Below are positions 52,781 to 61,292 of a stretch of 64,000 nt of DNA, piece after piece. This stretch comes from Comamonadaceae bacterium (GTDB lineage: Bacteria > Pseudomonadota > Gammaproteobacteria > Burkholderiales > Rhodocyclaceae). The stretch spans positions 112,701 through 176,700 of the forward strand of contig JANLJE010000038.1 in the NCBI GenBank assembly GCA_029255645.1. The letters run 5' to 3'. The notes beneath the pieces were generated by a model. That model saw only the letters and a program-made list of their open reading frames with translations, made no database searches and was not told where the DNA came from. The position numbers and the translations under genes were made by a program. Each line of letters begins with the position of its first letter. The first letter of the stretch is position 1.

Positions 52781-53821
52781 CTATCGCTTTTCCCGGCTGG
52801 CCTTGATGCTCCGCAGGGCGGCCAGGCTGTCATTGAGACTGGGGGCTTCGACGATGATTTCGGTGGCCGCCAATTGTTTCAGGGCCGCCATGGCAGCCTG
52901 GACAGACTTTTCCTCAAGCTGGAAATAGCGCTCCAACCAGGCATGAGCCGCTTTCAATTCGTTTTTGAAGACCCATTGCTCCCGACTGAGCAGGGCAAGA
53001 CGGGCGTTGAGCAGGCGCAGCTTGATATTTTCCCGCAGCATGAGCTGCTGGTCCGGGCTCAAGAGCACCGCTTCCTGGCGATCAAAGCGCTGAATCCGCA
53101 CCAACGCTTTAAGTTCGTTCCAGCCTTCTTGCAGCAGGATGCTCCACCAGGAAGCGCCAGGCGTATCGGCCGCCTCCCTGACAACGGCCTTGGGGCGAAC
53201 CGTCAGGTCCATGGCCAGCGGCAGCTTGTCCACGCTCAGGATCACATTCTCGAGCCGCAGGTTCATGCCCGGCACATCGACAAAGGGTGTCGCCCGCAAA
53301 CGCTCGAGGTCACGGGCCAGGGTACGCCGCAAGACCAGGAACTGGGGGTGATTCAGGCGCGCCAGACGGGCATCGGCAGACTCCAGAGCCAGAATGGCCC
53401 CCTGGACATTGCCCGAAAGTTGCAGTTGCTGCACCGCATTGTTCACGGCCTGCTCCACCTCGGCCAGCAGGACGTCATCGCGGCTGACGGCAGCTTCTTG
53501 ATACCAGGCCCGCAACGCGTCGGCCTGCCCCTGGATTTCCGCCAGACGCCCTTCCAGCGCACCGTACTTGCGCTGCAGCTCGGCCGTCTGTTCCATCACC
53601 TTGCTTACCAGCGCCCGATTTTCATTCACCACCTTGTCATTTTCCGCCAGGCGCCGCGCCAGTTCCTGCTGGGTATGCCCGAGCCTGCTGCGGGTTTCCA
53701 GCCCCTGCCAGACAGCCAGACTCAGGACGGCCAGCACCACCCACAGCCAGGGGTTGCGCCAGCTGGCAAACCGCGGGGGAGTTTCGGCAAGGGGAACGAG
53801 GGAATGGGAAGTATCACTCAT
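52781..53821 (-). CDS. hemX: HemX-like membrane protein
   Basis: The product has 346 residues. A short cytoplasmic N-terminus, one membrane helix (PWLWVVLAVLSLAVW), a coiled coil (LARRLAENDKVVNENRALVS) and an alpha-helical C-terminal region with EVEQAVNNAVQQLQLSGNVQ. HemX proteins are often labelled uroporphyrinogen-III methyltransferase but lack SAM motifs, as here. Its ATG overlaps the hemD stop by 4 bp. Confidence 0.9.
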   Translation of the reverse strand: MSDTSHSLVPLAETPPRFASWRNPWLWVVLAVLSLAVWQGLETRSRLGHTQQELARRLAENDKVVNENRALVSKVMEQTAELQRKYGALEGRLAEIQGQADALRAWYQEAAVSRDDVLLAEVEQAVNNAVQQLQLSGNVQGAILALESADARLARLNHPQFLVLRRTLARDLERLRATPFVDVPGMNLRLENVILSVDKLPLAMDLTVRPKAVVREAADTPGASWWSILLQEGWNELKALVRIQRFDRQEAVLLSPDQQLMLRENIKLRLLNARLALLSREQWVFKNELKAAHAWLERYFQLEEKSVQAAMAALKQLAATEIIVEAPSLNDSLAALRSIKASREKR

Positions 53822-54603
53822 GGTCGGGAGCCATTATAAGCGCATAGCCCGGCCAGCAAACCAGCATCGCCGGGCTCCGTCAGCACCACCTGGCTCAAGC
53901 CGGCAGCCCGGGCCTTGTCGGCGATCCGGGCGTGGGAAACAAAAAGCGGCAGGCGCTCGAGATGGGCCTTGTGTTCTGCTCCAGCGAGTTCCAGCAGATG
54001 GGCCAGGGCTTCGCTACTGGACAACGTCAGCCCGTGCAGGGCCTCAGCACTCAGGGCGGCCAGGAATTCCTCCTGCCCGGCGCCAGGACCGCGGCGTTGA
54101 TAACAGGCCACTCGCTCCACCCGGGCGCCCCGGTTTGCCAGGGTATCGCCCAGCAGTTCCCGGCCACCATTACCCCGCAGGATCAGCACCTGCTGGCCGG
54201 CCAGCGCCGCTGCGGACAATTCCGGCAAGTCCAGTAGCGCTTCGGAATCAAAGCGCTGCCTGGGGCACAGGCAACCGTTCACCCCAGCCTGCTCCAGGGC
54301 CTTGACCGTCCCCGGCCCCACGGCCACAGGCTGCAAGCCCGGAGGCCAGTGACGCCCTGCCAGCAAAATGGGGAGCGCATGTTGAACCGCATTGGGACTG
54401 ATGAAGATGGCCAGGCGGTAGTCCTCGAGCCGGGCTGCCACGGCCCGCAGGGGGGCGGCATCTTCAACCGGGGTAATCTCCAGCAAGGGAAAATAGAAGG
54501 CCCGCCCCCCCTGGGCTGCGATCGCCCGGCCCAAGGCTTTTGCCTGGGCCCGGGGACGGGTCACCACGATGGTTTTGCCCGCCAGGGGCAATCCCTGCTG
54601 CAT
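53818..54603 (-). CDS. hemD: Uroporphyrinogen-III synthase
   Basis: The product has 261 residues from ATG 54603 (MQQGLPLAGKTIVVTRP), 4 bp past the hemC stop; longer frames overlap hemC. Two-lobed HemD pattern: VTRPRAQAKALGRAIAAQGG, FISPNAVQHAL, VLILRGNGGRELLGDTLANR and TLSSSEALAHLLEL. It cyclises hydroxymethylbilane to uroporphyrinogen III. HemD sequences are divergent, but context makes the call firm. Confidence 0.92.
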   Translation of the reverse strand: MQQGLPLAGKTIVVTRPRAQAKALGRAIAAQGGRAFYFPLLEITPVEDAAPLRAVAARLEDYRLAIFISPNAVQHALPILLAGRHWPPGLQPVAVGPGTVKALEQAGVNGCLCPRQRFDSEALLDLPELSAAALAGQQVLILRGNGGRELLGDTLANRGARVERVACYQRRGPGAGQEEFLAALSAEALHGLTLSSSEALAHLLELAGAEHKAHLERLPLFVSHARIADKARAAGLSQVVLTEPGDAGLLAGLCAYNGSRP

Positions 54604-54607
54604 CACA

Positions 54608-55543
54608 TCACTTGCAGGCCGCCAGCTGAGCCAGGATGGCCTCGGCCCCACGGCTCCGCAATTCATCTGCCAGCTGGCGCCCCAGCGCTTCATCGTCCGC
54701 TGGATTGCCACGTCTCTCGCCACTCACCATCTGTTTGCCATCGGGCGTGGCCACGAAGCCGCGCAACCAGAGCTGACCATTTTCGAGCATGGCGTAACCC
54801 CCCAGTGGCACCTGGCAGGAGCCGCCCAAGGCCCGGGAAAAGGCCCGCTCGGCCTTGACGCAGTGGGCCGTTTCCGGGTCATTCAGGGGTGCCACCCAGG
54901 CCTCGGCATCCGCCCGGCCGGCCAGCACCTCGATGCCCAGAGCGCCCTGGCCCGGTGCGGGCAGGGATTGCTCGGGCGTCAGCACGGTCCGGATTCGCGC
55001 CTTGAGGCCCAGGCGAATCAGGCCGGCCGCCGCCAGGATGATGGCGTCATACTGCCCCTCATCGAGCTTCTTCAGGCGGGTATCCAGGTTGCCGCGCAGG
55101 CTTTTGATCTGCAGCTGCGGATATTTCGCCCGCAACAGGGCCTCCCGGCGCAGGCTGGACGTGCCCACCACCGCCCCGGCCGGCAACTCATCGAGGTCGG
55201 CGTACCGGTTGGCAACGAAGGCATCGCGGGGATTTTCCCGGGCCGAAATGACCGGCAGGATGTAGCCTTCGGGCATCTCCATGGGCACATCCTTCATGGA
55301 GTGCACCGCCAGGTCGGCCCGGCCTTCCTGCATGGCCACTTCCAGTTCCTTGATGAACAGGCCCTTGCCGCCGATCTCGGCCAGGGGCCGGTCGAGAATC
55401 TGGTCGCCCTGGGTGGTCATGCCCAGAATGACCACCTCCGCCCCCGGGTGCAGCGTGGCAAGACGCGCCTGGACATGCTCGGCCTGCCACATGGCAAGTC
55501 GGGATGCACGGGACGCAATGACGATGCGGGAAGGAGAAGACAT
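54608..55543 (-). CDS. hemC: Hydroxymethylbilane synthase (porphobilinogen deaminase)
   Basis: The product has 311 residues from ATG 55543 ([20 protein letters not shown]). Key segments are [45 protein letters not shown] and the cofactor Cys in [13 protein letters not shown]. It polymerises four porphobilinogens. It heads hemC-D-X-Y. In the 112-bp gap upstream a -10-like TAGAAT occurs on the minus strand (55607-55602), with no good -35. Confidence 0.95.
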   Translation of the reverse strand: MSSPSRIVIASRASRLAMWQAEHVQARLATLHPGAEVVILGMTTQGDQILDRPLAEIGGKGLFIKELEVAMQEGRADLAVHSMKDVPMEMPEGYILPVISARENPRDAFVANRYADLDELPAGAVVGTSSLRREALLRAKYPQLQIKSLRGNLDTRLKKLDEGQYDAIILAAAGLIRLGLKARIRTVLTPEQSLPAPGQGALGIEVLAGRADAEAWVAPLNDPETAHCVKAERAFSRALGGSCQVPLGGYAMLENGQLWLRGFVATPDGKQMVSGERRGNPADDEALGRQLADELRSRGAEAILAQLAACK

Positions 55544-55655
55544 TGGCACAAATCCTGAAAAGAAGATGGCTGACCGGCGGGCCGGCCTCGTAGTGGGCCC
55601 GATTCTAGCATGGCCCCTCACGGTCACTGCCGGCGCCGGCCGGGCGCTATCGGAG

Positions 55656-56360
55656 TCACTCCCCCAGATACGCCGCCCGCACCCGGGGATCCACCAGCAG
55701 TTCATGGGCAGGCCCGGTGTGGATGATGCGGCCGCTTTCCATCACATAGGCGCGCTGACTGACTTCCAGGGCCAGGCGGGCATTCTGTTCCACCAGCAAG
55801 ATGGTGATGCCCTGGCTTGCCACGGTCCGGATCACTTCAAAAATTTTCTGCACCATCAGGGGTGCCAGGCCCATGGAAGGCTCATCCAGCAACAGCAGTC
55901 TTGGCCGCCCCATCAGGGCCCGGCCGATGGCGAGCATCTGCTGTTCTCCGCCGGAAAGGGTGCCAGCGAGCTGTTTTTCCCGTTCCTTGAGACGGGGAAA
56001 ATGACCGTAGACCTGCTCCAGATCCGCCGCGATGGCCGCCTTGTCGTTACGGATATAGGCTCCCATCAGCAGGTTCCCGAGCACATTCAGGCGCGGGAAA
56101 ACCCCCCGGCCTTCGGGCACCAGGGCGATGCCGCTGCCCAGCACCTCATGGGGCGGCAGGCAGGTAATGTCCTGGCCGGCACAATGCACATCACCTCCCG
56201 CCGCATCGAGCACCCGGGCGATGGCTTTCAGGGTGCTGGTCTTGCCCGCCCCATTGGCGCCGATCAAGGCCACCCTCTCCCCTTCCCGCACATGAAAGGT
56301 GATGCTCTTGACGGCCTGAATGCCACCATAGGCTACCCGTAGTCCGGTGACTTCAAGCAT
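55656..56360 (-). CDS. livF: Branched-chain amino acid ABC transporter ATP-binding protein LivF
   Basis: The product has 234 residues. Walker [10 protein letters not shown], signature [15 protein letters not shown], Walker [15 protein letters not shown] and the H-loop-like LLVEQNA typical of LivF. Its start overlaps livG by 8 bp. It is the last gene of livK-H-M-G-F, powering uptake of leucine, isoleucine, valine or related amides and acids. Confidence 0.93.
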   Translation of the reverse strand: MLEVTGLRVAYGGIQAVKSITFHVREGERVALIGANGAGKTSTLKAIARVLDAAGGDVHCAGQDITCLPPHEVLGSGIALVPEGRGVFPRLNVLGNLLMGAYIRNDKAAIAADLEQVYGHFPRLKEREKQLAGTLSGGEQQMLAIGRALMGRPRLLLLDEPSMGLAPLMVQKIFEVIRTVASQGITILLVEQNARLALEVSQRAYVMESGRIIHTGPAHELLVDPRVRAAYLGE

Positions 56361-57129
56361 CTTCGGGCACCTCCCCCAGATAGGCTTCGATCACCCGCCT
56401 GTCCTTCTGGACCACGGCCGGCACGTTTTCACTGATTTTCTGGCCGTAGTCGAGCACCGCCAGCCGGTCGCACAGGCCCATCACCAGTTTCATGTCGTGT
56501 TCGATCAAGAGCACCGTGGTGCCGTCCCGGCGGATGCCTTCGATCAGCACCTTCAGCGCCTCGGTTTCCGCCCCGTTCATCCCCGCCGCCGGCTCGTCCA
56601 GGCACAGCAGCTTCGGCTCCGTGGCCAGGGCCCGGGCGATTTCCAGACGGCGCTGGTCGCCATAGGAGAGATTGCGGGCCAGATCGCAGGCCCGGTCGGC
56701 AATGCCGACGTAGTGCAGCAGCTCTTCGGCCCGGCGCCGGATGGCGGCTTCTTCTTCCCGGGTCGCCCGGTTGCGCAAAATGGCGCCGATCACGCCGGCC
56801 CGGGTACGCACATGGCGGCCCACCATGACATTTTCCAGAGCCGTCATCTGGGCAAACAGGCGGATGTTCTGGAAAGTGCGGGCAATGCCCAGGGCCGCGG
56901 CCTTCTGGGGCGCATCGGCCTGGAGCGGCTTCCCCGCCAGCTCGAAACCGCCCCCATCGGGCACATACAGCCCGGTCAGGCAGTTGAAGAAGGTGGTCTT
57001 GCCGGCACCGTTGGGACCGATCAAACCATAGATTTCGCCGGCATGGATGGTCAGGGAGACATCGCTCAGGGCCTTGACTCCGCCGAAGTGCTTGCAGACC
57101 TGCCGGGCTTCGAGCAGCACCTGGCTCAT
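56353..57129 (-). CDS. livG: Branched-chain amino acid ABC transporter ATP-binding protein LivG
   Basis: The product has 258 residues from ATG 57129, which overlaps the livM stop by 4 bp. A longer upstream frame is a shadow. Walker A GPNGAGKTTFFNCLTGLY, signature LSYGDQRRLEIARALA, Walker B KLLCLDEPAAGMNGAE and IEHDMKLVMGLCDR mark LivG, including its usual LSYG signature variant. It pairs with LivF under the LivHM permease. Confidence 0.94.
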   Translation of the reverse strand: MSQVLLEARQVCKHFGGVKALSDVSLTIHAGEIYGLIGPNGAGKTTFFNCLTGLYVPDGGGFELAGKPLQADAPQKAAALGIARTFQNIRLFAQMTALENVMVGRHVRTRAGVIGAILRNRATREEEAAIRRRAEELLHYVGIADRACDLARNLSYGDQRRLEIARALATEPKLLCLDEPAAGMNGAETEALKVLIEGIRRDGTTVLLIEHDMKLVMGLCDRLAVLDYGQKISENVPAVVQKDRRVIEAYLGEVPEDA

Positions 57130-58208
57130 GACTTGGCCTCCGCCAGTTCGCGCTGCCGCTCCGGGGAGGGCCAGAGACCGGCCGGGCGAAAACGCATCAC
57201 CAGCACCAGGGCCAGGCCGAAGATCAGCATGCGCAGGCTCTCCGGGTCCACCAGCACTTTGCCGAACAGGACCTGCTGGACCGGCACCACGCCGAAGCGC
57301 AGGGCCTCCGGCAGTACCGCCAGCAATACGGCGCCGAGAATCACGCCGGGAATATGGCCCATGCCCCCCAGCACCACCATCGCCAACACCATGATCGATT
57401 CGTTCAGGGCAAAGCTTTCCGGCGAAATGAAACCCTGCATGGCTGAATACACGCCGCCGGCCACGCCGCCGAAACTGGCGCCCATGGCAAACGCCAGCAG
57501 CTTCATGTTGCGGGTATTGATGCCCACCGCCCTGGCCGCGATCTCGTCCTCCCGGATCGCCTGCCAGGCCCGGCCGATGCGCGAATGCTGCAGCCGGAAA
57601 TTGATCACCACGACCCCCGTGCAAAGCAGCAGCAACAGGTAGTAATACTTCTGCGGCCCGTTCAGGCTGTAAACCCAGATGTCCGTGCGCCCCGAGAGCT
57701 TGAAGGCGCCGATGGCAATGGGGTCGATCAGGTTGATGCCCTGGGCGCCGTTGGTGATGTTCAGGGGGGCATTCAGGTTGTTGAGGAAGATGCGGATGAT
57801 TTCCCCGAAGCCCAGGGTGACGATGGCCAGATAATCGCCGCGCAAACGCAAGGTCGGCGCCCCCAGCAAGACTCCGAACAGGCAGGCCAGCATCGCACCG
57901 CAGGGCAGGATCACCCAGAACGGCAGGTGCAGCCCCAGATGCGGGCTAGCCAGCAGGGCGTAGGTGTAAGCCCCCACGGCATAGAAGGCGATGTAGCCCA
58001 GGTCCAGCAGACCGGCAAAGCCCACGACGATGTTCAGGCCCAGGGCCAGAAACACATAGAGGATGGCGAAGTCGAGAATCCGCACCCAGGCCTGGCCGCC
58101 CCACATGGCGACGATCGGCAGCGCCAGCAGCAGCAAGGAGCCAGACACGGCCAGGACACCGCTATGGCGGGGCAGGCGCAGCAGCGCATGAAGGAAAGGA
58201 TGCTTCAT
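57126..58208 (-). CDS. livM: Branched-chain amino acid ABC transporter permease LivM
   Basis: The product has 360 residues with about eight to ten hydrophobic helices. Family segments are LGLNIVVGFAGLLDLGYIAF, LRGDYLAIVTLGFGEIIRI and WQAIREDEIAARAVGINTR, the last being the coupling loop to the ATPases. It overlaps livH and livG by 4 bp each. Confidence 0.94.
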   Translation of the reverse strand: MKHPFLHALLRLPRHSGVLAVSGSLLLLALPIVAMWGGQAWVRILDFAILYVFLALGLNIVVGFAGLLDLGYIAFYAVGAYTYALLASPHLGLHLPFWVILPCGAMLACLFGVLLGAPTLRLRGDYLAIVTLGFGEIIRIFLNNLNAPLNITNGAQGINLIDPIAIGAFKLSGRTDIWVYSLNGPQKYYYLLLLLCTGVVVINFRLQHSRIGRAWQAIREDEIAARAVGINTRNMKLLAFAMGASFGGVAGGVYSAMQGFISPESFALNESIMVLAMVVLGGMGHIPGVILGAVLLAVLPEALRFGVVPVQQVLFGKVLVDPESLRMLIFGLALVLVMRFRPAGLWPSPERQRELAEAKS

Positions 58209-59128
58209 GCCCGTTCTCCCGTCTGTTCTCCAAACAGGCCCGAGGGGCGGAACATCAGCACCACGATCAGCACCACGAAGGCGAAGATGTCCTGGTAGTG
58301 GCTGCCCAGGAAGCCCCCGGTCAAATCGCCGATATAGCCGGCCCCCAGCGCCTCGATGATGCCCAGCAGCAGCCCGCCCGCCATGGCGCCGGCCAGATTA
58401 CCGATGCCGCCCAGGACCGCAGCGGTAAAGGCCTTGAGGCCGAGCATGAAGCCCATCTGGTAGTGGGCCACTTCGTAATAGGAGCCCACCATGAAGCCCG
58501 CCAGGGCGCCCATGGCGGAACCGATGATGAAGGCGGCGGCAATCACCCGGTCCACATTCACGCCCATCAGCCGGGCCACCTGGGGATTCTGGGAAGCGGC
58601 ACGCATGGCCATGCCCAGCCGGGTCCTGTAGATGAGCAGCAGCAAGCCGGCCATGCTGGCGACGGCGAGCAATACGATCAAGACCTGCACATTGGAAAAA
58701 TAAGCGCCTCCGATTTCGTGGGAGGTCTTCTCGATGATCCGGGGAAAAATCAGATAATTGCGGCTCCAGATGATCATGGCCAGGTTCTGCAGCACGATGG
58801 ACATGCCGATGGCAGTGATCAGGGGGGTCAGTCGCGGCGCGTGGCGCAGGGGACGATAGGCAATCCGCTCCAGGCTCCAGCCCAGTGCCATGCACACCAG
58901 CATGGCGGCCAGCAGGGCCAGCACCGCAGCCAGACCCACGGGCACTCCCAGGTTGGTGAGCATCCCGATGACGGTAATGGCGACCATGGTGCCGATCATC
59001 ACCACCTCACCATGGGCAAAATTGATCAAACCCATGATGCCGTAAACCATGGTGTAGCCCAGGGCGACCAGGGCGTAGATGCTGCCCTGCACCAGACCGT
59101 TGATGAGTTGCTGCAAAAAGGTATCCAT
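58205..59128 (-). CDS. livH: Branched-chain amino acid ABC transporter permease LivH
   Basis: The product has 307 residues. Typical LivH segments: QLINGLVQGSIYALVALGYTM, GLINFAHGEVVMIG and the coupling loop AMRAASQNPQVARLMGVNVD. It forms the inner-membrane channel with LivM. It lies 81 bp downstream of livK, with a strong hairpin between. Confidence 0.94.
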   Translation of the reverse strand: MDTFLQQLINGLVQGSIYALVALGYTMVYGIMGLINFAHGEVVMIGTMVAITVIGMLTNLGVPVGLAAVLALLAAMLVCMALGWSLERIAYRPLRHAPRLTPLITAIGMSIVLQNLAMIIWSRNYLIFPRIIEKTSHEIGGAYFSNVQVLIVLLAVASMAGLLLLIYRTRLGMAMRAASQNPQVARLMGVNVDRVIAAAFIIGSAMGALAGFMVGSYYEVAHYQMGFMLGLKAFTAAVLGGIGNLAGAMAGGLLLGIIEALGAGYIGDLTGGFLGSHYQDIFAFVVLIVVLMFRPSGLFGEQTGERA

Positions 59129-59164
59129 GCCGATGACTTAGTCCGGACAACGCGAAAACGGCGC

Positions 59165-59192
59165 GAAAACGGCGCCAGGAGGCGCCGTTTTC
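59165..59192. terminator. Strong hairpin between livK and livH (partial terminator)
   Basis: A perfect 12-bp stem GAAAACGGCGCC/GGCGCCGTTTTC with a 4-base loop, ending in TTTTC on either strand. It follows the livK stop by 18 bp. A leaky stop or mRNA-stabilising hairpin here would give more binding protein than permease. Confidence 0.75.
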
Positions 59193-59209
59193 GTGGAGTG
59201 AGCTCCCGC

Positions 59210-60580
59210 TTACCTGGCCGGAGCCACAGGTGCTGCGGGTGCGGGTGCGGGTGCGGGTGCGGGTGCTGCGGGTGCTGCGGGTGCTGCGGGTGCTGCGGGT
59301 GCTGCGGGTGCTGCGGGTGCTGCGGATGCGGGTGCTGCGGGCGCAGCCGCCTCGGCAGGTGCGGCCGGCGCTTCAACCGGCGCTGCAGCACCCAGGGTTT
59401 CCAGATACTCCCACTTGCCGTCCTTGACCTGATACAGGGAAATGGCGCCATCCTTCAGATCGCCGTTTCCGTCGAACTGGATGGTGGCAGTCACCCCCTG
59501 ATAGCTGGTCTTGGGCAGTTCAGCCAGATACCTGGCGGGTTCCACGGAATTGGCCCGCTTCATGGCGTCGGCCACGACCATCACGGCATCGTAGACGTAG
59601 GGCGCATAGAGCTGGATTTCCTGGTTGTACTTGGCGGTGTAGCGCGCCTTGAAGTCAGGACCCTTGGGCATCTTGTCCACCGGCAGGCCGGGCAGGGAGC
59701 AGAACTGGCCTTCGGTCGCTTCGCCGCCGAGCTTGATGAACTCGGGGGTACAGCCGCCGTCACCGGTCAGGAACCTGGCCTTGATGCCCAGTTCCTTGAA
59801 CTGCTTGACCATGGGGCCGGCCTGGGCATCCATGCCGCCAAAGAACACCAGGTCGGGCTTCCTGGACTTGATCTTGGTCAGGATGGCCTTGAAGTCGGTG
59901 GCCTTGTCGGTGGTGTACTCGGTGCTCACCACCTTGATTCCAGCGGCTTCGGCAGCTTTCCTGAATTCATCGGCCAGACCCTGACCGTAAGCAGTACGGT
60001 CGTCGATGATGGCGACCTTCCTGACACCTTGCTTTGCGGCAAATTCACCCAGCGCCTTACCCTGCTGCACGTCATTGGCGAACACGCGGAAGGCGGTATT
60101 GAAACCCTGCAGGGTATAGGTGGGATTGGTGGAGGCGCCCGAAATCTGGGGAATACCCGCATCGAAATAAATCTTGGAAGCCGGGATGGTGGTACCGGAA
60201 TTGAGGTGACCGATAACGCCATTGACCTTGGCATCCACCAGCTTCTGAGCCACGACGGTGGCTTGTCTGGGATCGGCCTGATCATCTTCCGACAGCAGTT
60301 TGAAGCTGACGATGGCACCGCCGATTTCCAGCTTCTGGGCATTCAGGTCATCCACCGCCAGTAGCGCACCATTTTCATGGTCCTTGCCCAGATGGGCCTG
60401 GGGGCCGGTCATCGGAGCCACATGCCCCAGATTGACGGTGATTTCAGGCTTGGGAGGAGGAGCAACGGGAGCGGGAGGAGGCGGCGGAGGCGGGGGAGGA
60501 GGAGCCTCTTTGCCACAGCCGATCAACGCAATGCCAGCCGCCAGGGCCAGCATGATTCCGGGAAAACGTGAGGTCGTCAT
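59210..60580 (-). CDS. livK: Branched-chain amino acid binding lipoprotein LivK-like, with Pro-rich linker and Ala/Pro tail
   Basis: The product has 456 residues, about 80 more than a usual LivK. A lipoprotein signal ends in LIGC (Cys22). It is followed by a run of ten Pro and a Pro/Ala linker, then the periplasmic binding domain (about 48-395; NLGHVAPMTGPQAHLGKDHE, SGTTIPASKIYFDAGIPQIS, DDRTAYGQGLADEF). The last 60 residues are nearly all Ala and Pro. The Cys implies membrane anchoring with the binding domain held off by the Pro linker. The first gene of the liv operon. Confidence 0.92.
   Translation of the reverse strand: MTTSRFPGIMLALAAGIALIGCGKEAPPPPPPPPPPAPVAPPPKPEITVNLGHVAPMTGPQAHLGKDHENGALLAVDDLNAQKLEIGGAIVSFKLLSEDDQADPRQATVVAQKLVDAKVNGVIGHLNSGTTIPASKIYFDAGIPQISGASTNPTYTLQGFNTAFRVFANDVQQGKALGEFAAKQGVRKVAIIDDRTAYGQGLADEFRKAAEAAGIKVVSTEYTTDKATDFKAILTKIKSRKPDLVFFGGMDAQAGPMVKQFKELGIKARFLTGDGGCTPEFIKLGGEATEGQFCSLPGLPVDKMPKGPDFKARYTAKYNQEIQLYAPYVYDAVMVVADAMKRANSVEPARYLAELPKTSYQGVTATIQFDGNGDLKDGAISLYQVKDGKWEYLETLGAAAPVEAPAAPAEAAAPAAPASAAPAAPAAPAAPAAPAAPAAPAPAPAPAPAAPVAPAR
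59228..59345. repeat. GGTGCTGCG/GGTGCG repeats coding the LivK Ala/Pro tail
   Basis: Units of GGTGCG and GGTGCTGCG run almost without change for about 110 bp inside the livK 3' end. They code the APAPAP and APAAPA tail. Such near-perfect copies are prone to slippage in steps of 6 or 9 bp, which keep the frame. Confidence 0.85.
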
Positions 60581-60614
60581 TCAACTACTCCGCGATTAGG
60601 GTCAGAAAGGTTTG

Positions 60615-60643
60615 ATTCTGGAAACACACCTCGTGCTTGTCAA
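60615..60643 (-). promoter_or_regulatory. Promoter of the liv operon
   Basis: On the minus strand TTGACA (60643-60638), 17 bp spacing and CAGAAT (60620-60615) lie about 35 bp before the livK ATG. The -35 is perfect and the -10 matches four of six bases. Confidence 0.65.
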
Positions 60644-60667
60644 GGCCGAAAGCAGAATGCGCGCATG

Positions 60668-60691
60668 AAAAAGCCGACCCAGGGCCGGCTT
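60668..60691 (-). terminator. Rho-independent terminator of the cytochrome c gene
   Basis: On the minus strand AAGCCG pairs with CGGCTT and the stem is followed by TTTTTC. It is 19 bp past the cytochrome stop. Confidence 0.8.
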
Positions 60692-60709
60692 CGTCGCAAA
60701 CAGCGAGGC

Positions 60710-61018
60710 TTACTTGGTGGACAGAACCCACTTTACCAGTTTGGTGGCCTCTTCGGGCGTCACGTTATTGGGAGGCATGGGCACAGCCCCCCAAACACCG
60801 GAACCACCAGCCTTGACCTTGGCCGCCAGCTTGTCCACGGCAGTCTTGTCGCCCTTGTACTTGGCCGCCACGTCCTTGTAGGCGGGGCCAACCAGCTTCT
60901 TGTCGGTGGCATGGCAGGCCATGCAACCCTTGGCCGTGGCCAGGGCTTGGTCGGCATGGGCTTGACCGGCCATCACGATACCTGCGGCGGCCATCATGGC
61001 TGCGTAGATTGCTTTCAT
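60710..61018 (-). CDS. Small periplasmic cytochrome c (c551/c5 type)
   Basis: The product has 102 residues from ATG 61018, with GGAGC upstream; a longer frame upstream is not supported. Signal peptide about 1-22 (ends GQAHA). Heme site CMACH with His ligand, Met ligand in VPMPPN near the C-terminus, and the last helix KLVKWVLS. It is a class I electron carrier, probably for terminal oxidases or reductases. A possible promoter is TTGCAA-N16-TAACAT on the minus strand (61084-61057). It has its own terminator, so it is monocistronic. Confidence 0.9.
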   Translation of the reverse strand: MKAIYAAMMAAAGIVMAGQAHADQALATAKGCMACHATDKKLVGPAYKDVAAKYKGDKTAVDKLAAKVKAGGSGVWGAVPMPPNNVTPEEATKLVKWVLSTK

Positions 61019-61152
61019 TACTTGCTCCGTATAGATGTGATTGAACAGCGGGAAGGATGTTAATTCAGAAGCAATGGCTTGCAAACCTTGCGCAACGCAT
61101 TTCTGAAGAAGTTTCAAACTCCATGAGACAGTAACGCCACAGCGCGGTAGAA

Positions 61153-61207
61153 GTTGACCCAGAGTTGACCCCGTGTTGCCCCCGTGTTGACCCCGTGTTG
61201 CCCCAGC
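61153..61207. repeat. 11-bp tandem array (GTTGMCCCCGT), five copies
   Basis: Five 11-bp units in register lie between the cytochrome c gene and the end of ilvD. Nothing else is evident in this 274-bp gap apart from the cytochrome promoter. Confidence 0.85.
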
Positions 61208-61292
61208 CGCCCCAGTCACCCACCCGGTTTGACCTCGCCCCAAGCCCGACCGGCTCGACGCTTGGTATCGGTATCGAGCCGGGCGGGAGGTT

